5,800 bases of DNA from the NCBI GenBank assembly GCA_017645485.1, contig JAGCOI010000164.1, positions 1 to 5,800 on the forward strand. The letters are read 5' to 3'. Under the pieces are notes generated by a model. It saw nothing but the letters and a program-made list of their open reading frames with translations, was not told where the DNA came from and searched no databases. How positions within the stretch are numbered: position 1 is the first letter of the stretch; the number at the start of each line of letters is the position of its first letter. Positions 1-5,800 of the stretch are shown here, one piece after another. The translations under genes were made by a program, and so were the position numbers. The DNA comes from Alphaproteobacteria bacterium (lineage in GTDB: Bacteria > Pseudomonadota > Alphaproteobacteria > RF32 > CAG-239).

Positions 1-632
1 AAAAGTATTATGCAAAACCACATCACATTTTTCATAAAATTCTTATCTATCTTTTTTTGAGATTCTTCTGATAATTTAAGGGCAAACAAACACTGTATCG
101 TCGTCAAAAACGTCAACAGCATATAACTGCGGATATAAACAACCGTAGATACCGCCGCAACCGAAAATCCGTAAAAAATAATCGTCAAAAAAGATTTTTG
201 AACAGATACAAACTTACGAGATAAAGCATACAGCGCCATTTGCGTTAACAGAAAACAAATAAGATTAAAAATCAATCCCGTCCATTTGCTGAAAGTATCT
301 ATAAAAAAAGAATTGATGGCATGAAAAATAAAATAATATAACGGCGGATGATCTTCCAAATTTTTGGTTATCTGCCCATATTGAAAAATTTCATCTGACT
401 GAACCGTAAATTGATTATGAAATATGGATGGATTATACACACATATATCATCTTCTTTAATACGGGGCATATGCTTATCCGAGCCGTTTGACACCGCATA
501 ACTTAATCCGTCATCTACAAACAGAAGCGTTTTTTTCATGCAAAAATAATTTAAAAAGCATATATTAACAGCCAAAACCATAAAAAACCAAAAAGATTTC
601 GTTCTTATAACAGCTTTTGCTTTTGCAAACAT
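1..632 (-). CDS. GT-C/GT39-like membrane glycosyltransferase, N-terminal part (truncated by window edge)
   Basis: Reading the minus strand from an ATG at 632-630 gives 210 uninterrupted codons that run off the left edge, so only the N-terminal part is present. It looks like a polytopic inner-membrane glycosyltransferase of the GT-C fold (PMT/ArnT-type, GT39-like), which moves sugars from polyprenyl-phosphate donors on the periplasmic face. What shows this: a first membrane segment at about residues 14-31, then an acidic pair D40-D41 at the start of the large periplasmic loop where this fold keeps its catalytic acidic residue. An EDHPPLYY motif follows at 93-100, typical of the family, then hydrophobic segments at about 117-136 and 147-185 with an RSYMLL motif at 168-173. 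A GAGGG Shine-Dalgarno (636-640) supports the start. The gap from the lptB stop is only 38 nt, so co-transcription with the lpt genes is plausible, suggesting action on LPS or another envelope glycan. Acceptor and donor cannot be told from the sequence. Confidence 0.72.
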   Translation of the reverse strand, partial: MFAKAKAVIRTKSFWFFMVLAVNICFLNYFCMKKTLLFVDDGLSYAVSNGSDKHMPRIKEDDICVYNPSIFHNQFTVQSDEIFQYGQITKNLEDHPPLYYFIFHAINSFFIDTFSKWTGLIFNLICFLLTQMALYALSRKFVSVQKSFLTIIFYGFSVAAVSTVVYIRSYMLLTFLTTIQCLFALKLSEESQKKIDKNFMKNVMWFCIIL

Positions 633-652
633 ATACCCTCACTTAACAATAT

Positions 653-681
653 ATCATAAGAAAGATTGACTTACATAGCAA
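653..681 (-). promoter_or_regulatory. Possible internal promoter for the glycosyltransferase gene
   Basis: On the minus strand a TTGCTA (-35, 676-681) and a TATGAT (-10, 653-658) are separated by 17 bases, with 4/6 and 5/6 matches to the sigma70 consensus. Transcription would start near 646, giving a leader of about 14 nt that contains the GAGGG ribosome site. The -35 box lies inside the last codons of lptB. In AT-rich DNA such matches arise by chance, so this is a weak call. Confidence 0.28.
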
Positions 682-1414
682 AGTCTTCGCCTAAATAGAC
701 CTTACGAACTTCTTTATTTTCAACGATTTCTTCCGGTGTACCTTCCATTAACACACACCCGCCGTGTAAAATATAGGCTCTGTCAATAATGTCGAGCGTT
801 TCACGCACATTATGGTCAGTAATCAAAACACCCAATCCTCTGTTTTTGAGCTGAGACACCAAGGAACGAATTTCACCGACCGCAATCGGATCAATACCGG
901 CAAGCGGTTCATCCAATAAAATATATTCGGGATTACTGGCCAAAGCACGCGCAATTTCCAAACGGCGACGCTCGCCGCCCGATAATGCAACTGCCGGCGA
1001 TTTTCTTAAATGAGCAATTGAAAATTCCGAAAGCAATTCCTCTAATTTAGCCTCACGCTTACTTTCATCTTTTTCAACAAGTTCTAAAATAGCCTTAATA
1101 TTACCTTCCACACAAAGTGATCTGAAAATGGAAGATTCTTGCGGCAAATACCCGATACCCATACGCGCACGTTTATACATCGGCATCGTCGTAATATCCT
1201 CCCCGCCTAAATGCACATCACCGTAATCAGGTGTTACCAAACCGATAATACAATAAAAACATGTCGTCTTTCCGGCACCGTTCGGCCCGAGCAATCCGAC
1301 AGCTTCACCTTTTTTAACATGTAATGATACATTTTTAAGTACCGAACGATTTTTATATTTTTTACCAAGATTAAAAACTTCTAAAATATTATCATCGTCT
1401 TTATTTTTTTTCAT
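671..1414 (-). CDS. lptB: LPS export ABC transporter ATP-binding protein LptB
   Basis: Cytoplasmic ATPase of the LptB2FG(C) transporter, which extracts lipopolysaccharide from the inner membrane and pushes it along the Lpt bridge to the outer membrane. All ABC nucleotide-binding motifs are present in order: Walker A GPNGAGKT (43-50), Q-loop glutamine Q92, signature LSGGE (144-148), Walker B YILLDEP with D168 and catalytic E169 (164-170), and H-loop H201. The C-terminal VYLGEDF is characteristic of LptB. At 247 residues it is close to the E. coli protein (241). The ATG overlaps the end of the upstream lptC-lptA gene by 14 nt and has a strong AGGAGA site (1422-1427) 7 nt upstream, inside that gene, so translation is probably coupled. 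An A8 run occupies codons 2-5. LptF and LptG, the membrane partners, are not in the window. In many proteobacteria rpoN follows lptB; here a glycosyltransferase gene does. Confidence 0.97.
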   Translation of the reverse strand: MKKNKDDDNILEVFNLGKKYKNRSVLKNVSLHVKKGEAVGLLGPNGAGKTTCFYCIIGLVTPDYGDVHLGGEDITTMPMYKRARMGIGYLPQESSIFRSLCVEGNIKAILELVEKDESKREAKLEELLSEFSIAHLRKSPAVALSGGERRRLEIARALASNPEYILLDEPLAGIDPIAVGEIRSLVSQLKNRGLGVLITDHNVRETLDIIDRAYILHGGCVLMEGTPEEIVENKEVRKVYLGEDFAM

Positions 1415-2468
1415 GATATGCTCTCCTGATACTCAGACCTTTAATCACACCGGATACACGATTATTATGATCCATTGTCACTTTACTGACCATTGTTTCC
1501 AAATTTGTTTCAGCTTTATCACCGTACACAATATTACCGTCTTTTTCAATAGAAACATTCCCTTGAAGTTCTATTTTATTGTCCGTCGGCAAATATACCC
1601 CTTTTTGAGCTTTTGCCATGGCGCTGTCATGAACAACTTCAACATGCCCGAAAGCTTCAACTTTTTTTATTTGCATATTTTGTGCATCATTAAACCAAAT
1701 AATCGCCTTATCTGCATGTAATGTGCTTTCGGCGGTTGTTAAAACGACCATACCTTCCGCTTCAATTTTATTTAAATCCTGATAATATCTGATTTGCTTG
1801 TTCGCCGTTAATACACTGTCCTCATGCACTAACTTTGATTTTTTTTCCAAATATAAAATACGCGCGGATTTATCATATTTAAAACCTTCTGCCCAAAGCT
1901 TTCCCCAAGTTCCGTACGCAACAACCGGCCTGTCACCTTGCGCCAACGCTTGCGCAAAATCATAATCTGCATATTCTGTTTCAATCGTTGTTTCATTATC
2001 ATATACGGCTTTAACTTTCTGTTCCATAATAATGTAGTTACGCCCCTGATCAAAATACCCCAAATCAGCCTGAACATCAACAAAAGCATTTTCGGTTTTG
2101 AGCGGTATTTTTCCTTTCGGACGAATAATTTTAACCACTTTTGAGGCTGGTTCCGTTTCATCCATGGCATCTGCCGTAAAAGTACTGACCTTACCGTTAT
2201 GGTCTGTCGTTGAAAATACGGCCTTCTCTGCATGAAGTTTTTCAAGTTCTCCTTTTTTGGGAATGGTCAAATCATGATTGTCAGTAATTATTTGCTTTTC
2301 AAAATGCGGTGCAAGCAAAACAAGAGCCAACAAAACAGCTGCAACCGAAGGCATCAAAAGCTTCAAAAAGCGCAACTTACGCGAAGACTTTCTCGAAACC
2401 TCACGTTTTTGCACATGATATGCTTCCGGCTTATTGAAATAAGTATCAATTTTTTTTAAATCGACCAA
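1401..2468 (-). CDS. lptC: LptC-LptA fusion: membrane-anchored LPS transport bridge protein
   Basis: Periplasmic bridge component that receives LPS from LptB2FG. The 355 residues are far longer than usual LptC (about 190-220). Residues 1-33 are basic and cytoplasmic, and 34-53 form a single membrane anchor. Residues 56-214 match alphaproteobacterial LptC, ending with the GTWGKLWAEGF stretch (186-196) typical of that family. Residues 216-350 form a second domain reading as LptA/OstA: a QIRYYQDLNKIEAEGMVVL stretch (225-243), LHADKAI (250-256), KVEAFGHVEVV (269-279), and a KIELQGNVSI stretch (298-307) followed by VYGDKAETNLET (314-325). This domain has no signal peptide of its own. The gap normally filled by lptA, between lptC and lptB, is absent, which supports a fusion. 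The start is TTG (2468-2466), immediately after the kdsD stop and in the same frame; a GGGG stretch (2477-2480) is the only nearby SD-like sequence. The next options are a GTG at codon 19 and an ATG at codon 39 inside the membrane segment. LptC identity is certain; the fused LptA call rests on motif resemblance. Confidence 0.9.
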   Translation of the reverse strand: MVDLKKIDTYFNKPEAYHVQKREVSRKSSRKLRFLKLLMPSVAAVLLALVLLAPHFEKQIITDNHDLTIPKKGELEKLHAEKAVFSTTDHNGKVSTFTADAMDETEPASKVVKIIRPKGKIPLKTENAFVDVQADLGYFDQGRNYIIMEQKVKAVYDNETTIETEYADYDFAQALAQGDRPVVAYGTWGKLWAEGFKYDKSARILYLEKKSKLVHEDSVLTANKQIRYYQDLNKIEAEGMVVLTTAESTLHADKAIIWFNDAQNMQIKKVEAFGHVEVVHDSAMAKAQKGVYLPTDNKIELQGNVSIEKDGNIVYGDKAETNLETMVSKVTMDHNNRVSGVIKGLSIRRAYHEKK

Positions 2469-3437
2469 TTAACTTACCCCGGCTCTCAAACAATCATGAA
2501 TATGTATCACACCAAGAGGTTTAGCATCTTCATCGGTAACAAACAAATTGGTAATGCCGCGTCCCGTATTATTCATAACATAAACAGCTTCACTTGCAAG
2601 CACATCAGGCCTGATTGTTTTCGGGTTTTTCGTCATCACATTAGAAACTTTTTCTTCAATGAGCTTCGGCGACATCCAACGTCTTAAATCACCATCCGTA
2701 ATAATACCCTCTAATTCACCTTTTTTATTAACAATACCGACGCATCCGAGCATTTTTGCACTCATAACTATTAAGGCATCTTGCATAATGGCATCTTCAT
2801 CAACCAACGGCATTTCATCACCCGAATGCATCAAATCAGACACTTTACATAAAATAGCGCCCAACTTACCGCCCGGATGCCTTTGTTTATAATCCGTTGC
2901 CGAAAAACCTTTACGCTCCATCAGGCAAATAGCCAACACATCCCCCAAAACCACCGTTGCGGTTGTGGAAGATGTCGGGGCAAGCCCGAGCGGACAAGCC
3001 TCACCGTCATTAGGTAATCTTAAAAAATAATCACCTGCTTTACCAAGTGTGCTATCCGCATTTTTTGTAATGGCTATAATCGGAATATTGTAACGTTTAC
3101 AATAAATCAAAATATCTGATAATTCGCGTGATTCACCGCCGTTTGAAATGGCAACAACAATATCTTCAGGTGTCAGCATCCCCAAATCACCGTGGCTTGC
3201 TTCACCCGGATGCACAAAGAACGCAGGCGTTCCCGTAGAAGCAAGCGTCGCCGCTATTTTGCGCCCGATATGACCTGATTTACCCATACCGGTCACAATC
3301 ACACGTCCTTTTATTGCCTCAATGGCATCCAAAACCTTACTTAAATTGCCGTCTAATTCATTCTTCATTATCTCTAAGGCTTCAACCTCGCGATCAATAA
3401 CCTTTTTTGCGGCCAAAATATCTTTGTTATCAGACAT
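2469..3437 (-). CDS. kdsD: D-arabinose-5-phosphate isomerase KdsD (SIS + two CBS domains)
   Basis: Cytosolic enzyme converting D-ribulose-5-phosphate to D-arabinose-5-phosphate, the first committed step towards Kdo, the inner-core sugar of LPS. The 322 residues compare with 328 in E. coli KdsD. The N-terminal SIS domain (about 40-175) carries GMGKSGHIGRK (50-60), HPGEASHGDLGML (76-88), ACPLGLAPTSSTTA (147-160) and, just after it, RHPGG (186-190). Residues aligning with the E. coli catalytic set are all present: K53, H82, E105 and H187. Two CBS domains follow (about 200-257 and 262-320), ending in the HDCLRAGV motif typical of the family. One small change is SNGGES (98-103) where E. coli has SNSGES. 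The ATG has a clear GGAG site 9 nt upstream and lies about 40 nt downstream of a good promoter. It is the first gene of the LPS block, and its TAA abuts the TTG start of the lptC-lptA fusion. The stress paralogue GutQ has the same architecture, but the lpt context favours KdsD. Confidence 0.95.
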   Translation of the reverse strand: MSDNKDILAAKKVIDREVEALEIMKNELDGNLSKVLDAIEAIKGRVIVTGMGKSGHIGRKIAATLASTGTPAFFVHPGEASHGDLGMLTPEDIVVAISNGGESRELSDILIYCKRYNIPIIAITKNADSTLGKAGDYFLRLPNDGEACPLGLAPTSSTTATVVLGDVLAICLMERKGFSATDYKQRHPGGKLGAILCKVSDLMHSGDEMPLVDEDAIMQDALIVMSAKMLGCVGIVNKKGELEGIITDGDLRRWMSPKLIEEKVSNVMTKNPKTIRPDVLASEAVYVMNNTGRGITNLFVTDEDAKPLGVIHIHDCLRAGVS

Positions 3438-3477
3438 TTATCTTTTCTCCAAAGTTCCCTAATCGATATATCTGTCA

Positions 3478-3505
3478 ATTATACAACCATTTGTACCATA
3501 GGCAA
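3478..3505 (-). promoter_or_regulatory. Sigma70-like promoter for the kdsD-lptCA-lptB block
   Basis: On the minus strand a perfect TATAAT (-10, 3478-3483) lies 16 bases downstream of TTGCCT (-35, 3500-3505; 4/6 match to consensus). Transcription would start near 3471, giving a leader of about 34 nt with the GGAG ribosome site before the kdsD ATG at 3437. It lies in the only sizeable non-coding gap between the two gene blocks, as expected for the head of a new transcription unit. Confidence 0.55.
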
Positions 3506-3516
3506 TAAAATTTTCC

Positions 3517-3537
3517 CGCTTGTTCACTGAACTTGCG
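3517..3537. repeat. 21-bp interrupted inverted repeat upstream of the kdsD promoter (possible operator)
   Basis: Arms GTTCA (3522-3526) and TGAAC (3528-3532) flank a single central base at 3527. TT dinucleotides flank both arms, and outer CGC (3517-3519) and GCG (3535-3537) are also complementary. The dyad ends 11 bases upstream of the -35 box, a position suited to a transcription factor. No T-run follows on either strand, so it does not look like an intrinsic terminator. The regulator is unknown. Confidence 0.4.
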
Positions 3538-3608
3538 TGAAAAATATTCAATTTTCAGATACTGTATTGATTTTATCAAAGGTATAAATATGTCCATATA
3601 TTGAGTTT

Positions 3609-4067
3609 TTATAAAACTTTTTCTTCCCATTTGGCTTGGGTATTTTGTTGCCAATAATGACGTTCCGTATTTTCCTGTGTACACATTTTCCACACCGAAC
3701 GTGCCTTTGTCAGTTCATTTTCATTATGTCCGTCAAACAAATAAAAAATACGATCAAACAAATGCATATTGTCAGGCAACAAATCCGCACCATCCGCCAA
3801 AAATAAAAACGTTGCATTGTTCGGATTATCATTATCGGCTGATATATATACCGGTTGCATATCTGCCATACCATCTTTTTTGGTGCCGTGCGCAATAAAA
3901 CTTTCTTCATCAAATGTCCATAAAAGCGCATTAATAAAGTCAACACGCAGTTCGTTGCCGATTTGAATCTTTATCTTCCTGCCTGTTTCATAAGCTTTTA
4001 AAACCAGTTTGGGTAAAGCCTGATCTAAAGATGATGTTTGCAGGTGGTAAAAATCAATTCGGCTCAT
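3609..4067 (-). CDS. holC: DNA polymerase III chi subunit HolC
   Basis: Chi subunit of the replicative clamp-loader complex; in E. coli it pairs with psi (HolD) and binds the C-terminal tail of single-stranded DNA-binding protein. The 152 residues compare with 147 in E. coli. Family features in order: MSRIDFYHL N-terminus, a LLWTFDEESFIAHG segment (48-61), QPVYI (71-75), NPNNATFLFLADGA (81-94), FDRIFYLFDG (104-113), AR..W (122-126) and HYWQQ (137-141) with W147 near the end. The ATG overlaps the 3' end of the protease gene by 14 nt, with a modest AAGAGA ribosome site about 6 nt upstream, which suggests translational coupling. In many alphaproteobacteria holC sits beside pepA; here it follows an envelope protease, so the link is probably only shared transcription. 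No terminator is evident after it. Confidence 0.93.
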   Translation of the reverse strand: MSRIDFYHLQTSSLDQALPKLVLKAYETGRKIKIQIGNELRVDFINALLWTFDEESFIAHGTKKDGMADMQPVYISADNDNPNNATFLFLADGADLLPDNMHLFDRIFYLFDGHNENELTKARSVWKMCTQENTERHYWQQNTQAKWEEKVL

Positions 4068-5346
4068 TTGTGTTCTCTTGCAATGTCAATTCAACAAAAT
4101 ACGGATTTCCATCAGAATCTTTCAAACCTATCTTCAAGGTTTCATGTTCATCTAAGCTTTCTTGAATATAAAAATTCAAATCATCCGCAACAAAAAACGC
4201 CCGACCGTTAATTGCCTTAATTTCATCTCCGGCTTTAATACCTTTCATAAAAGCCTCACTTTTTTCATCTACATCCGAAATCTTACCTTGATTAATCGTC
4301 AGCCCGAGCTTTTTATAATAAATACCTGATTTTATTTTATGACCTGATGGTATAATAACATTTTTCATATTTGACTGTATAGCTTGTGTCTTAACTTGTT
4401 TTTCAGATTTTTCGCCGTCTCGCCATATTTCTAAAACAAATACATCATCAGGTGTTGTCCATGCCGTTTGTTCTTGAAATTGCTTATATGACCGAACAGC
4501 CGCACCATTGACAGAGGTAATAATATCCCCCACTCTCAAATCATTTTGAGCACATAAATTTTCATCAATAAGCGTTATAACCATCAGCGCTTTATTACCA
4601 TTATAAACCGTTTCTTTCAAGTCAACACCTATTGTATGTCTCACGACCTTACCCGTATTTTTTAATGCCTCATAAATCGGTTTTAATTGATTTGAAGGAA
4701 TGGCAAAACCAACACCCAAACTGTTGCCCTGCTCAGAGTATATTAACGTATTCAAACCGACCACTTCACCTTTTAAGTTAAACATCGGTCCGCCCGAATT
4801 ACCCGGATTCATCGGCGCATCCGTTTGAATATAGTCATCAAACAAAGTTTCATTCATATCACGCCCCTTAGCAGATACAATCCCCGAGGTAACACTGTTT
4901 TTCAAACCGAACGGATTACCTATGGCAATGATAAAATCGCCGACTTCCAACAAATCTGAATCGGCAAAAACAGCCGCTGCCATATTCTCATCACTTTCCA
5001 TTTTAAGCAAAGCCACATCCAACACATCATCAAAACCGACTAAAACCCCTTTGTATTTTTGCCCGTCTGATGTTGTAATAAAAATATCTTTTGCTTTTGA
5101 AATAACATGTCTGTTTGTTAAAACATAGCCTTCATTATCCGCAATAAAACCGGAACCTATAAAACCGCGATTAACATCAAAAAAAGTCAGACTGTTTTGT
5201 ACATCAGCGCCGTCCGTATCTTTTGCCGCTTCCGTCATAATACTGACAACAGACGGCATCACTTTTTTAACGACAGGCGCAAAAGAATATTTTGCCTCAA
5301 CCTGAAAGGCACATAACATCAAACATATCAATACTCTGCGAAACAT
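4054..5346 (-). CDS. HtrA/DegP-type periplasmic serine protease with two PDZ domains
   Basis: Secreted trypsin-like protease/chaperone that degrades misfolded envelope proteins. I place the start at the ATG at 5346 (430 residues) because an AGGA site overlapping the hflC stop lies 8 nt upstream; an in-frame TTG at 5364 would add six residues but has no better ribosome site. With this start, a short signal peptide is evident: FRR, a hydrophobic core, and a cleavage site after VEA at residue 18. The catalytic triad is H80 (TNRHV), D110 (DVALLK) and S184 (NPGNSGGP). PDZ1 spans about 235-320 (LRVGDIITSVNG) and PDZ2 about 340-420 (IKAGDEIKAING). Length and layout fit the DegP/DegQ/MucD group, and the sequence alone does not separate these. 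It lies 10 nt downstream of hflC, an arrangement known in alphaproteobacteria where HflK, HflC and an HtrA protease act in membrane protein quality control. Its 3' end overlaps holC by 14 nt. Confidence 0.94.
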   Translation of the reverse strand: MFRRVLICLMLCAFQVEAKYSFAPVVKKVMPSVVSIMTEAAKDTDGADVQNSLTFFDVNRGFIGSGFIADNEGYVLTNRHVISKAKDIFITTSDGQKYKGVLVGFDDVLDVALLKMESDENMAAAVFADSDLLEVGDFIIAIGNPFGLKNSVTSGIVSAKGRDMNETLFDDYIQTDAPMNPGNSGGPMFNLKGEVVGLNTLIYSEQGNSLGVGFAIPSNQLKPIYEALKNTGKVVRHTIGVDLKETVYNGNKALMVITLIDENLCAQNDLRVGDIITSVNGAAVRSYKQFQEQTAWTTPDDVFVLEIWRDGEKSEKQVKTQAIQSNMKNVIIPSGHKIKSGIYYKKLGLTINQGKISDVDEKSEAFMKGIKAGDEIKAINGRAFFVADDLNFYIQESLDEHETLKIGLKDSDGNPYFVELTLQENTNEPN

Positions 5347-5356
5347 AAAAGATGTC

Positions 5357-5800
5357 CTAATCAATTTTGTTTGTAAAATATTTGAAAAACTCCGAATCCG
5401 GCGACAAAATCATTTCGTTTTTACCGTTGGCCATCGCTTTTTTATAAGCTTCCATAGAGCGATAAAATGCATAAAATTCCGAATCTGCGGCAGCTGCATC
5501 ATTCCAAATTGAGGTTGCCTGTTCATCACCCTCACCTTTAATGATTTGCGCCTGTTTTTCCGCTTCGGCAACAATAATCGTACTTTCTTTTTCCGCCTTT
5601 GCTCTGATTTGCTGAGCCGCCTGCATACCTTGTGCACGAGCTTCTTTTGCATCGCGCTCGCGTTCTGCTTTCATCCGATCATTAATAGCCTGTAACACTT
5701 CAATCGGCAAATCCGCACGACGAATACGCACTTCGGCAACTTTCACACCTATTTGTGCCGCATCGTTTTTAACCGCACCCGAAATATCCGACATAATTTC
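5357..5800 (-). CDS. hflC: HflC, C-terminal part (truncated by window edge)
   Basis: C-terminal 147 residues of HflC, an SPFH/band-7 (prohibitin-like) protein anchored in the inner membrane with its domain in the periplasm. With HflK it forms a large cage around the FtsH protease and modulates its access to membrane substrates. The frame is open to the right edge, so the ATG at 5794 is an internal methionine, and the anchor and most of the SPFH core lie outside. Recognisable family stretches: EVRIRRADLP, then a charged helical region rich in Ala, Glu, Lys and Arg (about fragment residues 40-90, probably coiled coil), KGEGDEQAT, DSEFYAFYRSMEAYKKAM, and the conserved C-terminal LSPDSEFFKYF. Its TAG stop overlaps the ribosome site of the protease gene. 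hflK would be expected upstream, beyond the window. Confidence 0.95.
   Translation of the reverse strand, partial: EIMSDISGAVKNDAAQIGVKVAEVRIRRADLPIEVLQAINDRMKAERERDAKEARAQGMQAAQQIRAKAEKESTIIVAEAEKQAQIIKGEGDEQATSIWNDAAAADSEFYAFYRSMEAYKKAMANGKNEMILSPDSEFFKYFTNKID

Larger units (their letters stand above)
3438..3608. other. Intergenic gap between holC and kdsD
   Basis: 171 AT-rich bases without a credible gene. They hold the kdsD promoter, the upstream dyad and the kdsD ribosome site. I find no GC-rich hairpin followed by T residues after the holC stop, so transcription of the hflC-htrA-holC block may read into kdsD or end in a factor-dependent way. A small AT-only inverted repeat (AGTTTT/AAAACT) overlaps the holC stop codon and is too weak to call a terminator. 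Confidence 0.6.

Noticed and set aside
1413..1721. Plus-strand open frame of 102 codons opposite lptCA
   Set aside because: It is antisense to a well-supported gene, rich in Phe, Ile, His and Cys as expected of an antisense shadow, and has no recognisable domain.
1829..2245. Minus-strand open frame of 138 codons inside lptCA in another frame
   Set aside because: Its composition (many Arg, Lys, Met, Gln) is that of a frame-shifted shadow, and the LptC/LptA frame explains the region fully.
3515..3540. The dyad upstream of kdsD as an intrinsic terminator or a LexA box
   Set aside because: Neither strand has a T-run after the stem, and the arms are inverted around one base rather than the direct GTTC-N7-GTTC layout of alphaproteobacterial LexA sites.
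3590..3612. Small AT-only inverted repeat at the holC stop as a terminator
   Set aside because: The six-pair stem of A and T with a three-base loop is too weak, and no T-run follows it in the direction of transcription.
3475..3693. Minus-strand open frame of 72 codons spanning the holC end and the holC-kdsD gap
   Set aside because: It starts with GTG without a ribosome site, overlaps the conserved C-terminus of HolC in another frame, runs across the kdsD promoter, and resembles no family I know.
5347..5364. TTG start for the HtrA protease, six codons upstream of the chosen ATG
   Set aside because: It overlaps the hflC end and lacks a better ribosome site, whereas AGGA 8 nt before the ATG at 5346 gives ideal spacing and a normal signal peptide.
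5357..5794. Treating the ATG at 5794 as the start of a small 145-residue gene
   Set aside because: The frame stays open to the window edge and the sequence begins in the middle of the HflC SPFH region, so this is the 3' part of a longer hflC gene.

Overview
The window comes from an AT-rich Gram-negative bacterium, most likely an alphaproteobacterium. The LptC, HflC, HtrA-type protease and HolC sequences all look alphaproteobacterial, and the hflC-htrA adjacency is common in that class. By eye the G+C content is well below 50%. An uncultured, host-associated or gut-type alphaproteobacterium would fit, but that is inference. Every gene I can support lies on the minus strand, so the genes read from right to left.

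First transcribed block (5800 down to about 3609): the C-terminal part of HflC (SPFH/band-7 inner-membrane protein, cut by the window edge), a secreted HtrA/DegP-type serine protease with two PDZ domains, and HolC, the chi subunit of DNA polymerase III. They are packed with a 10-nt gap and a 14-nt overlap, as expected of one operon. The first two are envelope protein quality control. HolC is a replication clamp-loader subunit that appears to be carried along.

Gap (3438-3608): 171 bases with no credible gene. It holds a good sigma70-like promoter (3478-3505) aimed at kdsD. Just upstream of that is a 21-bp imperfect dyad (3517-3537) that could be an operator.

Second transcribed block (3437 down to 1): kdsD (D-arabinose-5-phosphate isomerase, the entry step to Kdo), a 355-residue protein that reads as LptC fused to LptA, lptB (ATPase of the LPS transporter), and the N-terminal 210 residues of a polytopic GT-C/GT39-like membrane glycosyltransferase that runs off the window. 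The block couples synthesis of the LPS inner-core sugar with the transenvelope LPS export machine, and may add a glycosylation step.

The main point of interest is the lptC-lptA fusion. The usual order kdsD-(kdsC)-lptC-lptA-lptB has no separate lptA here. Instead the LptC reading frame carries an extra C-terminal OstA/LptA domain of about 135 residues. It starts with TTG directly after the kdsD stop codon and in the same frame. I saw no RNA genes, insertion sequences, CRISPR arrays or obvious mobile elements.
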